Source: Farysia itapuensis
Lineage: Eukaryota; Basidiomycota; Ustilaginomycetes; Ustilaginales; Ustilaginaceae
Length of the DNA stretch: 64,000 nucleotides
Direction of reading: 5' to 3'
NCBI GenBank assembly: GCA_023212645.1
Contig: JALBYC010000021.1
Location: 62,403-126,402, forward strand
Positions within the stretch are counted from its first letter, which is position 1, and each line of letters starts with the position of its first letter. The notes under the pieces are model-generated. The model was not told the DNA's origin. It saw nothing but the letters and a program-made list of their open reading frames with translations, and searched no databases. Positions 10,743 through 19,663 of this stretch are shown in pieces. Made by a program: the position numbers and the translations under genes.

Positions 10743-11905
10743 ATGGCGAAAGAGCAAGTACCTTGCTTCTGCACGAAGTGCAAAGGCAAGCCCAGACACC
10801 CTAGTACTATGGCCTTACACAAACGCAGAGATGAGATGAAGCTGGCATATGAAGAAGATCACACTCAGCGCAAGAAGCTGCAGAGACGTATCGATTCCAA
10901 CTACGTTGGCTTCTACATGGACGACGCAGTTTACGCGGCCTTGTCGAACGAAACATATGAACACCGTAAGTAGAAAGCCGGCATTGTCGAAACTTTGCCG
11001 CTTCCCTTCTGACGGAGCGATTGTACCACTTCGTAAGCAACTCCGTTGCTTAGTGCAAGTTCCCGCAGAATGATGCGGAGTACGGAAACAATTGGATCGG
11101 ACAGTGCGGAAGGCAAAAGCACTATGACTAACCCCACCAAAAACGCAAGGCGGCTAGACGGCGCCGAGAAGAGCAGCGCCGCTCTCGGACAGAGCACGGA
11201 CGTGAAATGTCAACCCGGAACTGGAGAAGACAGCAAAGGAAGCACAGGTACAAGCGAAGCTGGACAGAGAGTTATGATCGACACGAAGTCGAGCGATATG
11301 GATCAAGGAAGCACGGACATGCAGTCGGTCAGCCAGGAAGACACAGAGGAAAACAGGATCCAGACAGGTACCAAGATGGACGTCAAAGAACCGCGATCTC
11401 AACCGCGAAACAGGCTGCGAAAGGCTCTGATGCACACTGCGGTCCCACGAGCAAAAGACAGCGTGCGTCTCTCTCACTAGAAGACCGAAGCAACTTATGC
11501 TCCGTTGTCAATAGTATTCGAACGGGCCCACAATCCAGAACATCTTACAGAGTGAGACAGCGTGTTATACGCGTTGAGACTGCTATCTGCTCGTACCCGT
11601 GCATTGCCTATACTCGGATCGTATGCGAATCTAAAGTAGTGTACAGCTCGGATGGGAGCGACCCTTTACAGTCTGCACGAACATAGGCAAGACAGCGAGG
11701 CAAAACTTTGCTTCGACTTCGTTCCCGATCTGCCTCGCACCACTGCCAAGCTTGCCCACGGTCAGATATTGATACCCTCTCCCGTGCTACAGCCATTTCC
11801 CGGGAGCAAGGTACGCGGAACACGTCAAGTCAACTTCACACAGTGCTGAGCGACATGGGCAACAAATCAAATTACAAGACGAGAGACGTGAGAAAGCTGT
11901 GCTGA
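10743..11905 (+). pseudogene. doubtful zinc-finger locus, gene or relic
   Basis: The first exon (10743-10965) encodes about 74 residues opening with CFCTKCKGKPRHPSTMALHKRR, a C-x2-C-x(n)-H arrangement recalling the N-terminal finger of basidiomycete transposase-related proteins (family memory, not a search). A good GTAAGT donor follows at 10966. Downstream, frame 2 looks coding in pieces: QNDAEYGNNWIGQCG at 11069-11128, a very Arg-rich stretch 11130-11551, and 11687-11905 ending next to the ILV2 stop. The obvious acceptor at 11068 puts exon 1 out of frame with the next piece and gives an immediate stop, so the locus may be broken. One in-frame alternative uses exons 10743-10965, 11169-11551 and 11687-11905. 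No function is assigned. Confidence 0.35.
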
Positions 11906-14065
11906 CTAAGGTCTCTTGGGGACAGGCTGGAGACTGGGGTGAACGATGAGTTCGTGGAGACCAGCGCTGGCGGGGCAGAAGGGGTAGACATGCTCGTTCT
12001 TGGTGATACGTGCCTCGAACAGGATGGGCTTCGAGTTGTCGTACTCGATAAACTCCTTCATCTTGGCAGGCAGGTCCTTGAGGTTGTCGCAGCGGATGGC
12101 TTTGACGCCCATCGACTCGGCGAGCTTGACAAAGTCCGGGTTGTGCATCTCGGTGTGCGAGTAGCGCTTCTCATAGAACAGGTCCTGCCATTGCACGACC
12201 ATTCCCTGGTATTCGTTGTTCATGAGCAGCACCTTGACGCCGATGCTGTATTGAGCGGCCGTGGCGAGCTCCATAGCAGTCATGGAGAAGGAGGCATCAC
12301 CGTCAATGTCGACAACAATCTTTTCCGGAGCGGCAACCTTGGCACCGATGCAAGAAGGGAGACCGAAACCCATGGTGCCAAGACCACCGGATGACACCCA
12401 AGACCGGGGGTAACGCCATCGGTAATGCTGCGCAGCCCACATTTGGTGCTGACCAACACCAGTCGAGATGATGACGTTGTCCTTTTGATCGCGAACCTCG
12501 GCGTCGAGAGCCTCGATCACTTCCTGTGGCTTCATCAGCTCGCCGTCCTTCGATGCGTCGTAGGTGAACGGGTAGGACTTCTTCCAAGTTGAGATGAGAT
12601 CGTGCCATTCCGAGCGGTCTGGGACGTTGGTGTCGAGGTGGGCAAACAGCTTTCCGAGGTTGGTAACGACATCGCCTTCGATGGCACAGGTGGCTTGAAC
12701 AACCTTGTTGATGTTCTTGGGCATGACCTCAAAGTGGATGATGCCACCGCGACCTTCGATAGCTGCGGCTCGGGCGTGCGGCGCAAACTTATCGATTCGG
12801 CCAGTCACTCGGTCATCGAATCGAGCGCCGAGAGCAATGATGAGATCGGCATCTTGCATGGCCAGGTTGGCGTACGCAGAGCCGTGCATGCCGAGCATGT
12901 GGAGACTGAGAGGGTCAAGCTCATCGAAAGCGCCAAGACCCTGCAGGGTAGTGGTGACGGGGATGTTGTGCTGCTTGGCCAGCTGAGCGAGCAGCTTGGG
13001 TCCGTCAGGCGAGGATAGGATGCCCTGTCCGGCGTAGATAATGGGCCGCTTGGCAATGCCGATAAGACGTGCGGCTTCCTTGAGCTCGGCAGTTAGAATG
13101 TCATCCTCAGTGGAGCGAAGGTTGGTACTTTGTTGGAAAGTAGCACCTCGTCGATTTCTTGCCACCTGGCGACTTGGAAGGTTTCCAATCATGTTTGGCT
13201 GAGTGTGGCTGTAAGGGATAGCCTGACGCAGGACACCGGCGGTGACGTCCTTTGGCAAATCAACGAGGACAGGACCAGGACGGCCCGAGGTAGCGATCTT
13301 GAACGCTTCATTGATCCGACGGGGAAGTTCGGTGATGTCTTTGACCATGACGTTCCACTTTGTGCACGAGCGCGAGATGCCGACCATGTCAGCCTCTTGG
13401 AAAGCATCCGAGCCAATAGCGGAGGTGGCAACCTGACCACAGAACACAACGAGGGGAGTGCCATCGCTCATGGCGTCCTGCATTGGGGTGATAACGTTGG
13501 TCGCACCGGGACCGGATGTGACGAGGATTACACCGGGTTTGCCAGTTACTCGAGCATAGCCTTCTGCCATGTGACCAGCTCCGTCCTCTCTTCTTGGCAG
13601 GACGAAGTCAAAATGCTTGGAGTTGTAAATGGCATCGAAGACGGGCAGGATAGCTCCTCCTGGGTAGCCGAATACATGCTTCACGCCATGACGCAGCATC
13701 ATTTCGTGGAAGATTGCGCCACCCGACATACCGACAAAGGACTCGTCCAGCTTATTCGCATCGTAGCGGGCCGAGAGGGGTGTCAGGTTCTGGGGGGACT
13801 GTTGGAAAGCGGGAGATGGCTCTGGCCTTACGCTCGTCGCTGTTTGAGCGGCTGCGGCTTGTGCGTGTGGGTTATGGGTGGAGATATGTCTTGTGAGGGC
13901 AAGCTGTGTGCGCTGCGACTTGGCCAGCTGTGATGATCGAGGGAGGTTGTTCCTTGCCGTGGAGAAGGTGCGTGGAGACGTAGTAGCGACAACGTTTGAG
14001 GACGAGGCAATGTTTTGCAGAGCCTGTCTCTGTTGACGTGCAAATTGCACGGCGAAGCTAGACAT
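11906..14065 (-). CDS. ilv2: acetolactate synthase catalytic subunit, mitochondrial
   Basis: A 719-aa ThDP/FAD/Mg-dependent acetohydroxyacid synthase. It condenses pyruvate with pyruvate or 2-oxobutyrate in the first shared step of valine, leucine and isoleucine synthesis. The first 90 residues are Arg/Ser/Gln-rich and lack acids, a mitochondrial presequence. The catalytic Glu lies in LPRREDGAGHMAEGYAR. The FAD region has GARFDDRVTGR, and the ThDP/Mg region is DIDGDASF through NNEYQGMV. Trp of VVQWQDLFYEKRYSH is present. Residue 213 (GQVATSAIG) is Ala where yeast Ilv2 has Pro192. Single exon. It abuts the doubtful locus tail to tail and shares a 385-bp divergent region with COG8. Confidence 0.97.
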   Translation of the reverse strand: MSSFAVQFARQQRQALQNIASSSNVVATTSPRTFSTARNNLPRSSQLAKSQRTQLALTRHISTHNPHAQAAAAQTATSVRPEPSPAFQQSPQNLTPLSARYDANKLDESFVGMSGGAIFHEMMLRHGVKHVFGYPGGAILPVFDAIYNSKHFDFVLPRREDGAGHMAEGYARVTGKPGVILVTSGPGATNVITPMQDAMSDGTPLVVFCGQVATSAIGSDAFQEADMVGISRSCTKWNVMVKDITELPRRINEAFKIATSGRPGPVLVDLPKDVTAGVLRQAIPYSHTQPNMIGNLPSRQVARNRRGATFQQSTNLRSTEDDILTAELKEAARLIGIAKRPIIYAGQGILSSPDGPKLLAQLAKQHNIPVTTTLQGLGAFDELDPLSLHMLGMHGSAYANLAMQDADLIIALGARFDDRVTGRIDKFAPHARAAAIEGRGGIIHFEVMPKNINKVVQATCAIEGDVVTNLGKLFAHLDTNVPDRSEWHDLISTWKKSYPFTYDASKDGELMKPQEVIEALDAEVRDQKDNVIISTGVGQHQMWAAQHYRWRYPRSWVSSGGLGTMGFGLPSCIGAKVAAPEKIVVDIDGDASFSMTAMELATAAQYSIGVKVLLMNNEYQGMVVQWQDLFYEKRYSHTEMHNPDFVKLAESMGVKAIRCDNLKDLPAKMKEFIEYDNSKPILFEARITKNEHVYPFCPASAGLHELIVHPSLQPVPKRP

Positions 14066-14450
14066 GATGGGGTCACTGATGGGAAAGAGGAAGGGAGGAA
14101 GAAGAAGGCGAATGGCAAAATACTGTGACTGTCCGTGATTGCGCTTCAGTCGGTTTTACGAATTTTTGTATTGATTTATATTGAATGTTTGCCGTTTGAA
14201 TTGTCATAAGTCGTGACTCGATATGGTCTGCGTCTAGGCCCGCTTGGCGGATCCTTTTTCTGCCTGGCGCTTCTCAACGTGGGGTAAATACGGCCGAGAA
14301 GTAGTGTTAATTCAGCTCGGAACTCGGAACTCGGACCTGGAACCAACACTAAAGGCAACACCGACTATCAGTGTCTGTGACTGATGGATCGGTACACGCA
14401 CGTTGACTGCTAAGCACACAGCAGGCTCATCACTGGGGCCGAGCGCTGTC
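14066..14450. other. divergent promoter region of ILV2 and COG8
   Basis: 385 bp without a gene. An AT-rich stretch near 14155-14190 (TTTGTATTGATTTATATTG) could serve ILV2 on the minus strand. A short tandem GGAACTCGGAACTCGGACC lies near 14320-14338. No specific binding site is assigned. Confidence 0.45.
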
Positions 14451-17400
14451 ATGCAAGGATCTATGCCATCGTTGACGGCGCTGCTTCAGGATACTGCAAG
14501 TTCTACTACTCCTCGATTTGACTCACGTACGCTTCAATCAGATCAGGTCGCAAGCTATTTACGCACGCTATCAAGCTTGTCTCTCGCCGACTTGCGACTG
14601 CAGACGCAGCAACATCAAGCCAAATCAGAATCTCTCCATCGGCAGCTTTCCGAGCTCTGCAATACACAGACGGATGCTTTTGTCAGCATTCACGATGCTG
14701 AACAGTCTTTTGCGCCGTCCCTTCTAGCGCTTACCTCAAACGTATCGCAGATTCTGACTTCAAGCTTGCCCGGTCTTCAGCAGGCCGCCTCTGCTTTTGC
14801 AGCCAGCTCAGATCCAATCCTTTTACAAAGACAGAAGGTACGGCAACTTGCCGATAGGAATGAGGCTGCAAGTCTCACCGACCTCCTCGAGATCCCTCAG
14901 CTTGTTCAAACGTGCATTCGCGCTGGACACTATCCTGAAGCCATCCAGCTGGCTGAATGTGTCACCACATTGCTGCGCAATACGCATGAGCGCGAGAACA
15001 CAAGTCTCAGTGGCCACGGCAGAGTCTTGTTATCTTTGCTGCTGGAAATACTGCAGCACCTGGCGGGCATGAAGATGGATCTGTTGGCAATGTTCAGCAA
15101 GTCCGCAGTGAAAGTTCCAACTGCTCGGAAAAGCGCCACGCTCCTTCGCAAACTCGACACTTTTGCTCAAAGCCTTGAATCTATACCTCATGTGCATCAA
15201 GAAGATCTACCGCAGTTGCAGCTGAGCGATACACACCTGTGTCTGGCGTTCCTCAAAGCACGAATACAATCGTTTCAGGCTGCGGAGCAGTCGCTTGCAT
15301 CCTCATCTGCCGACACTTCCGGCTCCTATCTTCGTCGCTACATAGACTTGTGGCGAGATGAGGCTGTAGACACACTGTCAATTGTGTTCGCTCTCTTTAT
15401 CTCTGACCCCGCACCTTCAATCACGGGACAAAGCGTGACCCCAAGCTACCTAGTGTCGGCCTACGCCAGCACAGCCTTGGGCAAATTACGGCACGTGCTC
15501 GACAGACATCTGCTTCATGTTTCACCGGTCAACGCCAGCTCGCACGATATTTCGGAGACTGCAGAGGTGCTCAACAGCGTCCATACTCGGCTCAGCTTCG
15601 CTTCAGCCGCTCTCTCCCGCTTCGGATTCGACTTTGGTCGTGTCCTCTTTGCGCTGTCGCCTTCGTCGGGCCTAACTTCACTCGAGCAGTACTATCTGGA
15701 CATGTTGACCTCGCATCTGGCCAGTGCGTTTGACACTGTCCTGTCTGAGCTTGATGCCGCGGACCAACTCCAGCCGTCGCGATGGCTACTTTCTTCAACA
15801 ATGACACCCTCCTCAATTAAGAAACTGTGTCAGCAGCCTACCTCTCGCTTCGCCGAATATGAAGACCCATCCCAGCCCAATATCGAGCTCGTCGACTTCC
15901 CGCCATTTGTCAAACTGCTCAATCGGCTTCTTCAGTGGTTCAACGCACTTTTCGCGTTTGCGCCACTGAGTCTGGCGAATGTTTTGCACAAGCAGCTCGA
16001 TGAACACCTCGAGCTCGCCTCAAAAAAGCTGCTGAGCTTTGCGCGCGCGACTGAGCGCGAGCCAACCTCTACTTTCGCTGTCCCCTCTCGTGATAACCTA
16101 TCGTCCTTGCTGGACGAAGAAGACCTCAATGCAGTCTCCGATCTCGAAGCTGAGCAATTTGAAAGCGAAATGCAGCAAATGCTGAAAGAGCGTCAGCTCG
16201 CTATCCTCGCTCGTTCTCTCACAATCTGGCAGAGTTCCATTGCTCGTTGGTCTGTCTTCGTGCTCAAGGCTCAAGTGTTTGGCGAAACGAATGTTCGACC
16301 TTCGACTGACTCTCACACGAGTCTGCAAGAGTGGACACAGGCCGTCGAAGAAAATTCGACCAAGGCCAGATCTGTTCGTCTCCAGACATCGTTAGCCCGC
16401 AGTGCGGCTCGAGCCGAGGCCGAAGCAGAACAAGCTCGCCTAGCCGAGCAGCAACGTCAAGCTGAGGACCAACGCCTCGCCGAAGAGCAGCGCCTAGCCG
16501 AACTACAGCGTGTAGAACAGGAGAAACGTCTCGCGGAAGAGGAACGTCTTGCTGAAGAACAGCGTCTTGCTGAAGAACAGCGTCTTGCTGAAGAACAGCG
16601 TCTTGCTGAGGAACAGCGTCTTGCTGAGGAGCAGCGTCTTGCGGAGGAACAGCGTCTTTCTGAGGAACAACGTCTCGCTGAAGAAAGTCGCCTCGAAGAA
16701 GAAAAAGCGCAAGAAGAAGAGATTGCCCGTCGCGCACAGGCTGATGCACAGGCAGCGGCACAAGTAGCTGCCGGAAAGGAGCAAAATGAGAAGAGTCTGC
16801 CAGAGGATCACGTCCACCAAGGAGCCGGAGAAGAGGCCACAGATGCTACAGCGATCCAAGAAAGAGACCTGGCAAATACAAGAATTGAGGAAACAGCAGA
16901 GACCCGATCCGGCCAAATCAAAAGTCAAGGCGACGTATCACCAGAGCACCAAGCAGAGCGTGCCGAGAGTGCCAGACCTAACCCGGTAGCATCGACTGAA
17001 GTGGCAGCTTCCTCGGCTTCGGGAGTGCAACCAGATACAAAAGCCGAACAATCGGTAGAGCCACCTTCGGTAGCGCCATCAAGCAAGAAGAACAGCTTGG
17101 CAGAAAAGCTCCGAAAGCGCAAAGAGGAGCGCGACAAGGCAGCGGCTGCCGCTGCAGCTGCCAACGCCCAGCCAGAAGTCACTGGTGGAAGTGACGCAGC
17201 AGAAACGATCGTTGCAACAACCGCCGACCGAGTGCCAGAGACCGTTGAAAGCGAGTCTGCTCAAACAAAAGAAGTTGTTGACGCCACAGACAGTGCTGCA
17301 GACTCGCCGAATCAGTCTGATGCTGCAGCGACAACAGCAGGATTGGGGCCAGCAGATGACATGGACGCAGAGAGCGGCGAGGACGACACCCGTGACACTA

Positions 17401-17465
17401 CATCGTCTACTCCGACGTCCGGAACTCACAGGAAAAAGAAGAAAAAGAAGAAGGCGAACAAGTAG
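14451..17465 (+). CDS. cog8: conserved oligomeric Golgi complex subunit 8, extended C-terminus
   Basis: A 1004-aa protein counted from the first ATG; the frame is open a little further upstream but has no ATG there. Residues about 35-560 match the Dor1/COG8 family: YLRTLSSLSLADLRLQTQQ, LLEIPQLVQTCIRAGHYPEAIQL, SYLRRYIDLWRDEA, and PPFVKLLNRLLQWFNALFAFAP. COG8 belongs to the lobe B part of the COG tether for retrograde intra-Golgi traffic. The last 350 residues are unusual: a run of RLAEEQ hexapeptides (about residues 693-746), then an acidic/Ala/Ser/Gln-rich tail, a basic coiled-coil patch (SLAEKLRKRKEERDKAAAAA) and a final Lys-rich HRKKKKKKKANK. COG8 in animals and yeast is shorter (about 600 aa), so the tail is an addition. 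Intronless. Confidence 0.88.
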   Translation: MQGSMPSLTALLQDTASSTTPRFDSRTLQSDQVASYLRTLSSLSLADLRLQTQQHQAKSESLHRQLSELCNTQTDAFVSIHDAEQSFAPSLLALTSNVSQILTSSLPGLQQAASAFAASSDPILLQRQKVRQLADRNEAASLTDLLEIPQLVQTCIRAGHYPEAIQLAECVTTLLRNTHERENTSLSGHGRVLLSLLLEILQHLAGMKMDLLAMFSKSAVKVPTARKSATLLRKLDTFAQSLESIPHVHQEDLPQLQLSDTHLCLAFLKARIQSFQAAEQSLASSSADTSGSYLRRYIDLWRDEAVDTLSIVFALFISDPAPSITGQSVTPSYLVSAYASTALGKLRHVLDRHLLHVSPVNASSHDISETAEVLNSVHTRLSFASAALSRFGFDFGRVLFALSPSSGLTSLEQYYLDMLTSHLASAFDTVLSELDAADQLQPSRWLLSSTMTPSSIKKLCQQPTSRFAEYEDPSQPNIELVDFPPFVKLLNRLLQWFNALFAFAPLSLANVLHKQLDEHLELASKKLLSFARATEREPTSTFAVPSRDNLSSLLDEEDLNAVSDLEAEQFESEMQQMLKERQLAILARSLTIWQSSIARWSVFVLKAQVFGETNVRPSTDSHTSLQEWTQAVEENSTKARSVRLQTSLARSAARAEAEAEQARLAEQQRQAEDQRLAEEQRLAELQRVEQEKRLAEEERLAEEQRLAEEQRLAEEQRLAEEQRLAEEQRLAEEQRLSEEQRLAEESRLEEEKAQEEEIARRAQADAQAAAQVAAGKEQNEKSLPEDHVHQGAGEEATDATAIQERDLANTRIEETAETRSGQIKSQGDVSPEHQAERAESARPNPVASTEVAASSASGVQPDTKAEQSVEPPSVAPSSKKNSLAEKLRKRKEERDKAAAAAAAANAQPEVTGGSDAAETIVATTADRVPETVESESAQTKEVVDATDSAADSPNQSDAAATTAGLGPADDMDAESGEDDTRDTTSSTPTSGTHRKKKKKKKANK
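16527..16688 (+). repeat. 18-bp coding minisatellite in COG8
   Basis: Nine consecutive 18-bp units related to CGTCTTGCTGAAGAACAG, each encoding RLAEEQ or a close variant; the middle units are nearly identical. Degenerate units extend upstream to about 16435. The array is expected to form a long charged helix. High identity in the middle suggests recent expansion, so unit number may vary between strains. Confidence 0.9.
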
Positions 17466-17503
17466 TCACACGCAGTCACACGCAGTCACACGCAGTCACA
17501 CAA
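17465..17503. repeat. 10-bp tandem repeat at the COG8 stop codon
   Basis: GTCACACGCA occurs three times in tandem (17465-17494) followed by GTCACACAA. The first base of the array is the last base of the COG8 stop codon. The same GTCAC/TCACA wording recurs at 47.6-47.8 kb and 51.7-51.96 kb. Confidence 0.85.
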
Positions 17504-17659
17504 GTCAGTTTGGTAAAGCGAATGGCTAGTACTTCGTCGAGCCTGATCATTCAGTGTGGCCTACATGATCGGATCTGAGTGAGCTTGAAGTGACATCGCA
17601 GGCTACTGTCGAAGGAGCGAATTGTACGCTGACAAAAGCCAAAGCTGACAGTGTTGCTT

Positions 17660-17750
17660 TTAGTTGGAGGAAAGGATGGTGACTTCGACCTCAACTCCGG
17701 GCTCGAGCGAGATGGAGGTGATCTGCTTGACAATCTCGGAGGGCGAGTGC

Positions 17751-17781
<31 letters not shown>

Positions 17782-18025
17782 CAAAGTGGTCCCAGGTCTT
17801 GGAACCTTCACCACAGGGCGACTTTCGGGTGGTGTGGGTCAGGACCTTGGTGGGGAGTCGAACGGGACCCTTGACTCGGAGCTGCTTGTCCTTGGATCGG
17901 TTGACGAGGTCAGTGCAGACCTTTTCCAGGTTCTTGACATTTCGCGAGGTGAGGGTGATGCGGATCTTGTGGATCTTGGCACCGGCCGAAGCATCGACAT
18001 CCTTGTCCTTGGCGACGTAGCTCAT
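17660..18025 (-). CDS. rps20: 40S ribosomal protein uS10 (RPS20)
   Basis: A 121-aa protein matching eukaryotic RPS20/uS10 end to end: [59 protein letters not shown] and the terminal GVEVEVTI. It is part of the 40S head near the mRNA path. It is encoded in one exon here, with the ATG preceded by CTTTTAACAAC. Its coding strand converges with COG8, and it diverges from SWP1 over a 340-bp region. Confidence 0.98.
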
Positions 18026-18365
18026 GTTGTTAAAAGAAGGTTGATGGGGTTTTTGTTTGTGAAGAGATGATTACCAGCGGTGACCAAGTTATACGTTGAG
18101 CAATTGGCGACGTAGTATGGGAAAAAGGCAGGTGGCAGCATCGTACACCGAAGTTTGATATTCACGAATTTTTCGGATCCGTGGGCAGGCGCGCCAAATT
18201 GGCAGAACTTGCCGCAGCAGATTTGTTGCATCTATATGATCGGGCGCTAACTCTCTAGATCGGCAGATTAGCCGATGCGATGCACGATGTGTGTGCACGC
18301 GCCATCGAGAAGATCGCATCGTCTGTCTTCACATCCGCCCTGCACGCAACATTCGTAGCCTGGGT
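18026..18365. other. divergent promoter region of RPS20 and SWP1
   Basis: 340 bp with no gene supported. The RPS20 side reads as an A/C-rich leader (CAAACAAAAACCCC on the minus strand), common for ribosomal-protein genes. No further element is assigned. Confidence 0.4.
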
Positions 18366-19433
18366 ATGCGGTCAATACTGTTCGCTGCCTTGACGGCATT
18401 CCTTTGCTCGCTTTCCGAAGCAGCGCTGGCGGAGCCCAAACTCGGCTATGTGCTCTCATCGGGCAAGTTGGCGCTGTCCACCGTCGATGGGTCGTCTCGC
18501 CTCACCAAGGAGTTCGCGACGAAGTCTGACTACTCAGCAAATACCGCTCCTTTTGACCTGTCCACTCCCACTCAGCTGGAAAACGACGATGTTATTCGCC
18601 TCACGTTCAGTCTCAGCGTCGAGGAGATTGGCAAAAAGACAGCCGCGAAAGACGGACCAGCGCTGGGGAAGGAGCATGTACCCCACCAAGCTTTTGCAAT
18701 TCTCGCCGACCCAACAGCTGCCGATAGTGACCCGGCGGGCGCGCAACATGTCTGGCCATTGACTGTCAAGCCTGCCACAGGAAAAGTTTCGTGGACCCTC
18801 AGGATGGACAGGATACCGCAAAATCTCCTGCGCAGTTCCTCACCCTTGACTTTGTCCCTCCTTATTGCCACCTTTCCGACGAATTCTGGCTCGCAAGGTG
18901 CATACGCGCCACTGCACCTGCCGCTGATTGCCGTATCTGCGCCAGCCAGTCTCAAGACCTTGGCACACGAGAACGTGGTTCAGACCCAACGCGAAAAGGC
19001 AGAAACCGAGCAAGGCTTTCACGGCTTGCCAGAGCATCGACATACCTTTTCCATACCTCCAGCCGAGACCATGCCCAGCAAAAAGATCAGCGGAGTAGCC
19101 TCAATTGTTACGGCGGCGGTCCCATGGTCCTTCCTCGTGATTGCTGTAAGTATAGACTGCGGATACAGTGAACGTTCAAGAGCTGATGATCTTTGCTGCT
19201 TGTCGTCCTTACAGTTGGGAGTCATTTCACCCTCATTGAACTCCCCACCGGCACGGGGCATGATTTTGTTCGCCGCCTTGGTGAGCCTTGAGGCGCTTGC
19301 GATCCAATATTGGATTGGCATGACGCTGTTTGCTATGTTGCCGTATCTGGTTTTCGGTGGCCTGATCACCATTGTCGTGGGCAGAGGCGCCCTCGGAGAA
19401 CTGCGTCGAAAAAGGCTGTCAGCCTCACCTTAG
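18366..19433 (+). CDS. swp1: oligosaccharyltransferase subunit SWP1/ribophorin II
   Basis: Exons 18366-19145 and 19215-19433; the 69-nt intron has GTAAGT and CTTACAG. The spliced protein is 332 aa. The chosen ATG gives a signal peptide (MRSILFAALTAFLCSLSEAALA); an upstream in-frame ATG at 18291 would bury it. The luminal part is beta-rich (LGYVLSSGKLALST, DVIRLTFSLSV, QAFAILAD), as in ribophorin II. Three C-terminal membrane segments follow (IVTAAVPWSFLVIA, MILFAALVSLEALAIQYWI, LPYLVFGGLITIVVG), and the tail ends in KRLSASP after basic residues. The family is a non-catalytic subunit of the ER N-glycosylation complex. The intron falls inside the first membrane segment and is stopless in frame. 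Confidence 0.88.
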   Translation: MRSILFAALTAFLCSLSEAALAEPKLGYVLSSGKLALSTVDGSSRLTKEFATKSDYSANTAPFDLSTPTQLENDDVIRLTFSLSVEEIGKKTAAKDGPALGKEHVPHQAFAILADPTAADSDPAGAQHVWPLTVKPATGKVSWTLRMDRIPQNLLRSSSPLTLSLLIATFPTNSGSQGAYAPLHLPLIAVSAPASLKTLAHENVVQTQREKAETEQGFHGLPEHRHTFSIPPAETMPSKKISGVASIVTAAVPWSFLVIAVSIDCGYSERSRADDLCCLSSLQLGVISPSLNSPPARGMILFAALVSLEALAIQYWIGMTLFAMLPYLVFGGLITIVVGRGALGELRRKRLSASP

Positions 19434-19663
19434 ATTAAGCTTCACTCGCATCTTTCAATTCGCAAAGCATACTCTATGCAGAGTTGTGGTCTGTGTGGAT
19501 AGTGTTGCGCGTGTGACAAGTGCATCAATTGTGATTGCACCCTTAATTGAGATTTGGCGAGTCCAACACTCGTGCTGCTTTGACCTTTACGTCCCCATCT
19601 ACTCTCATCAATCGGCTAGCCATGACATAGCACTGGAAGCCATTGCCGGACTGTTTGCTCAGT

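Noticed and set aside
13130..13933. A 267-codon plus-strand frame inside ILV2
   Set aside because: Antisense shadow of a highly conserved enzyme gene.
16264..16761. A long frame on the minus strand opposite the COG8 repeat
   Set aside because: It is open only because the 18-bp repeat has no stops in that frame; a repeat shadow.
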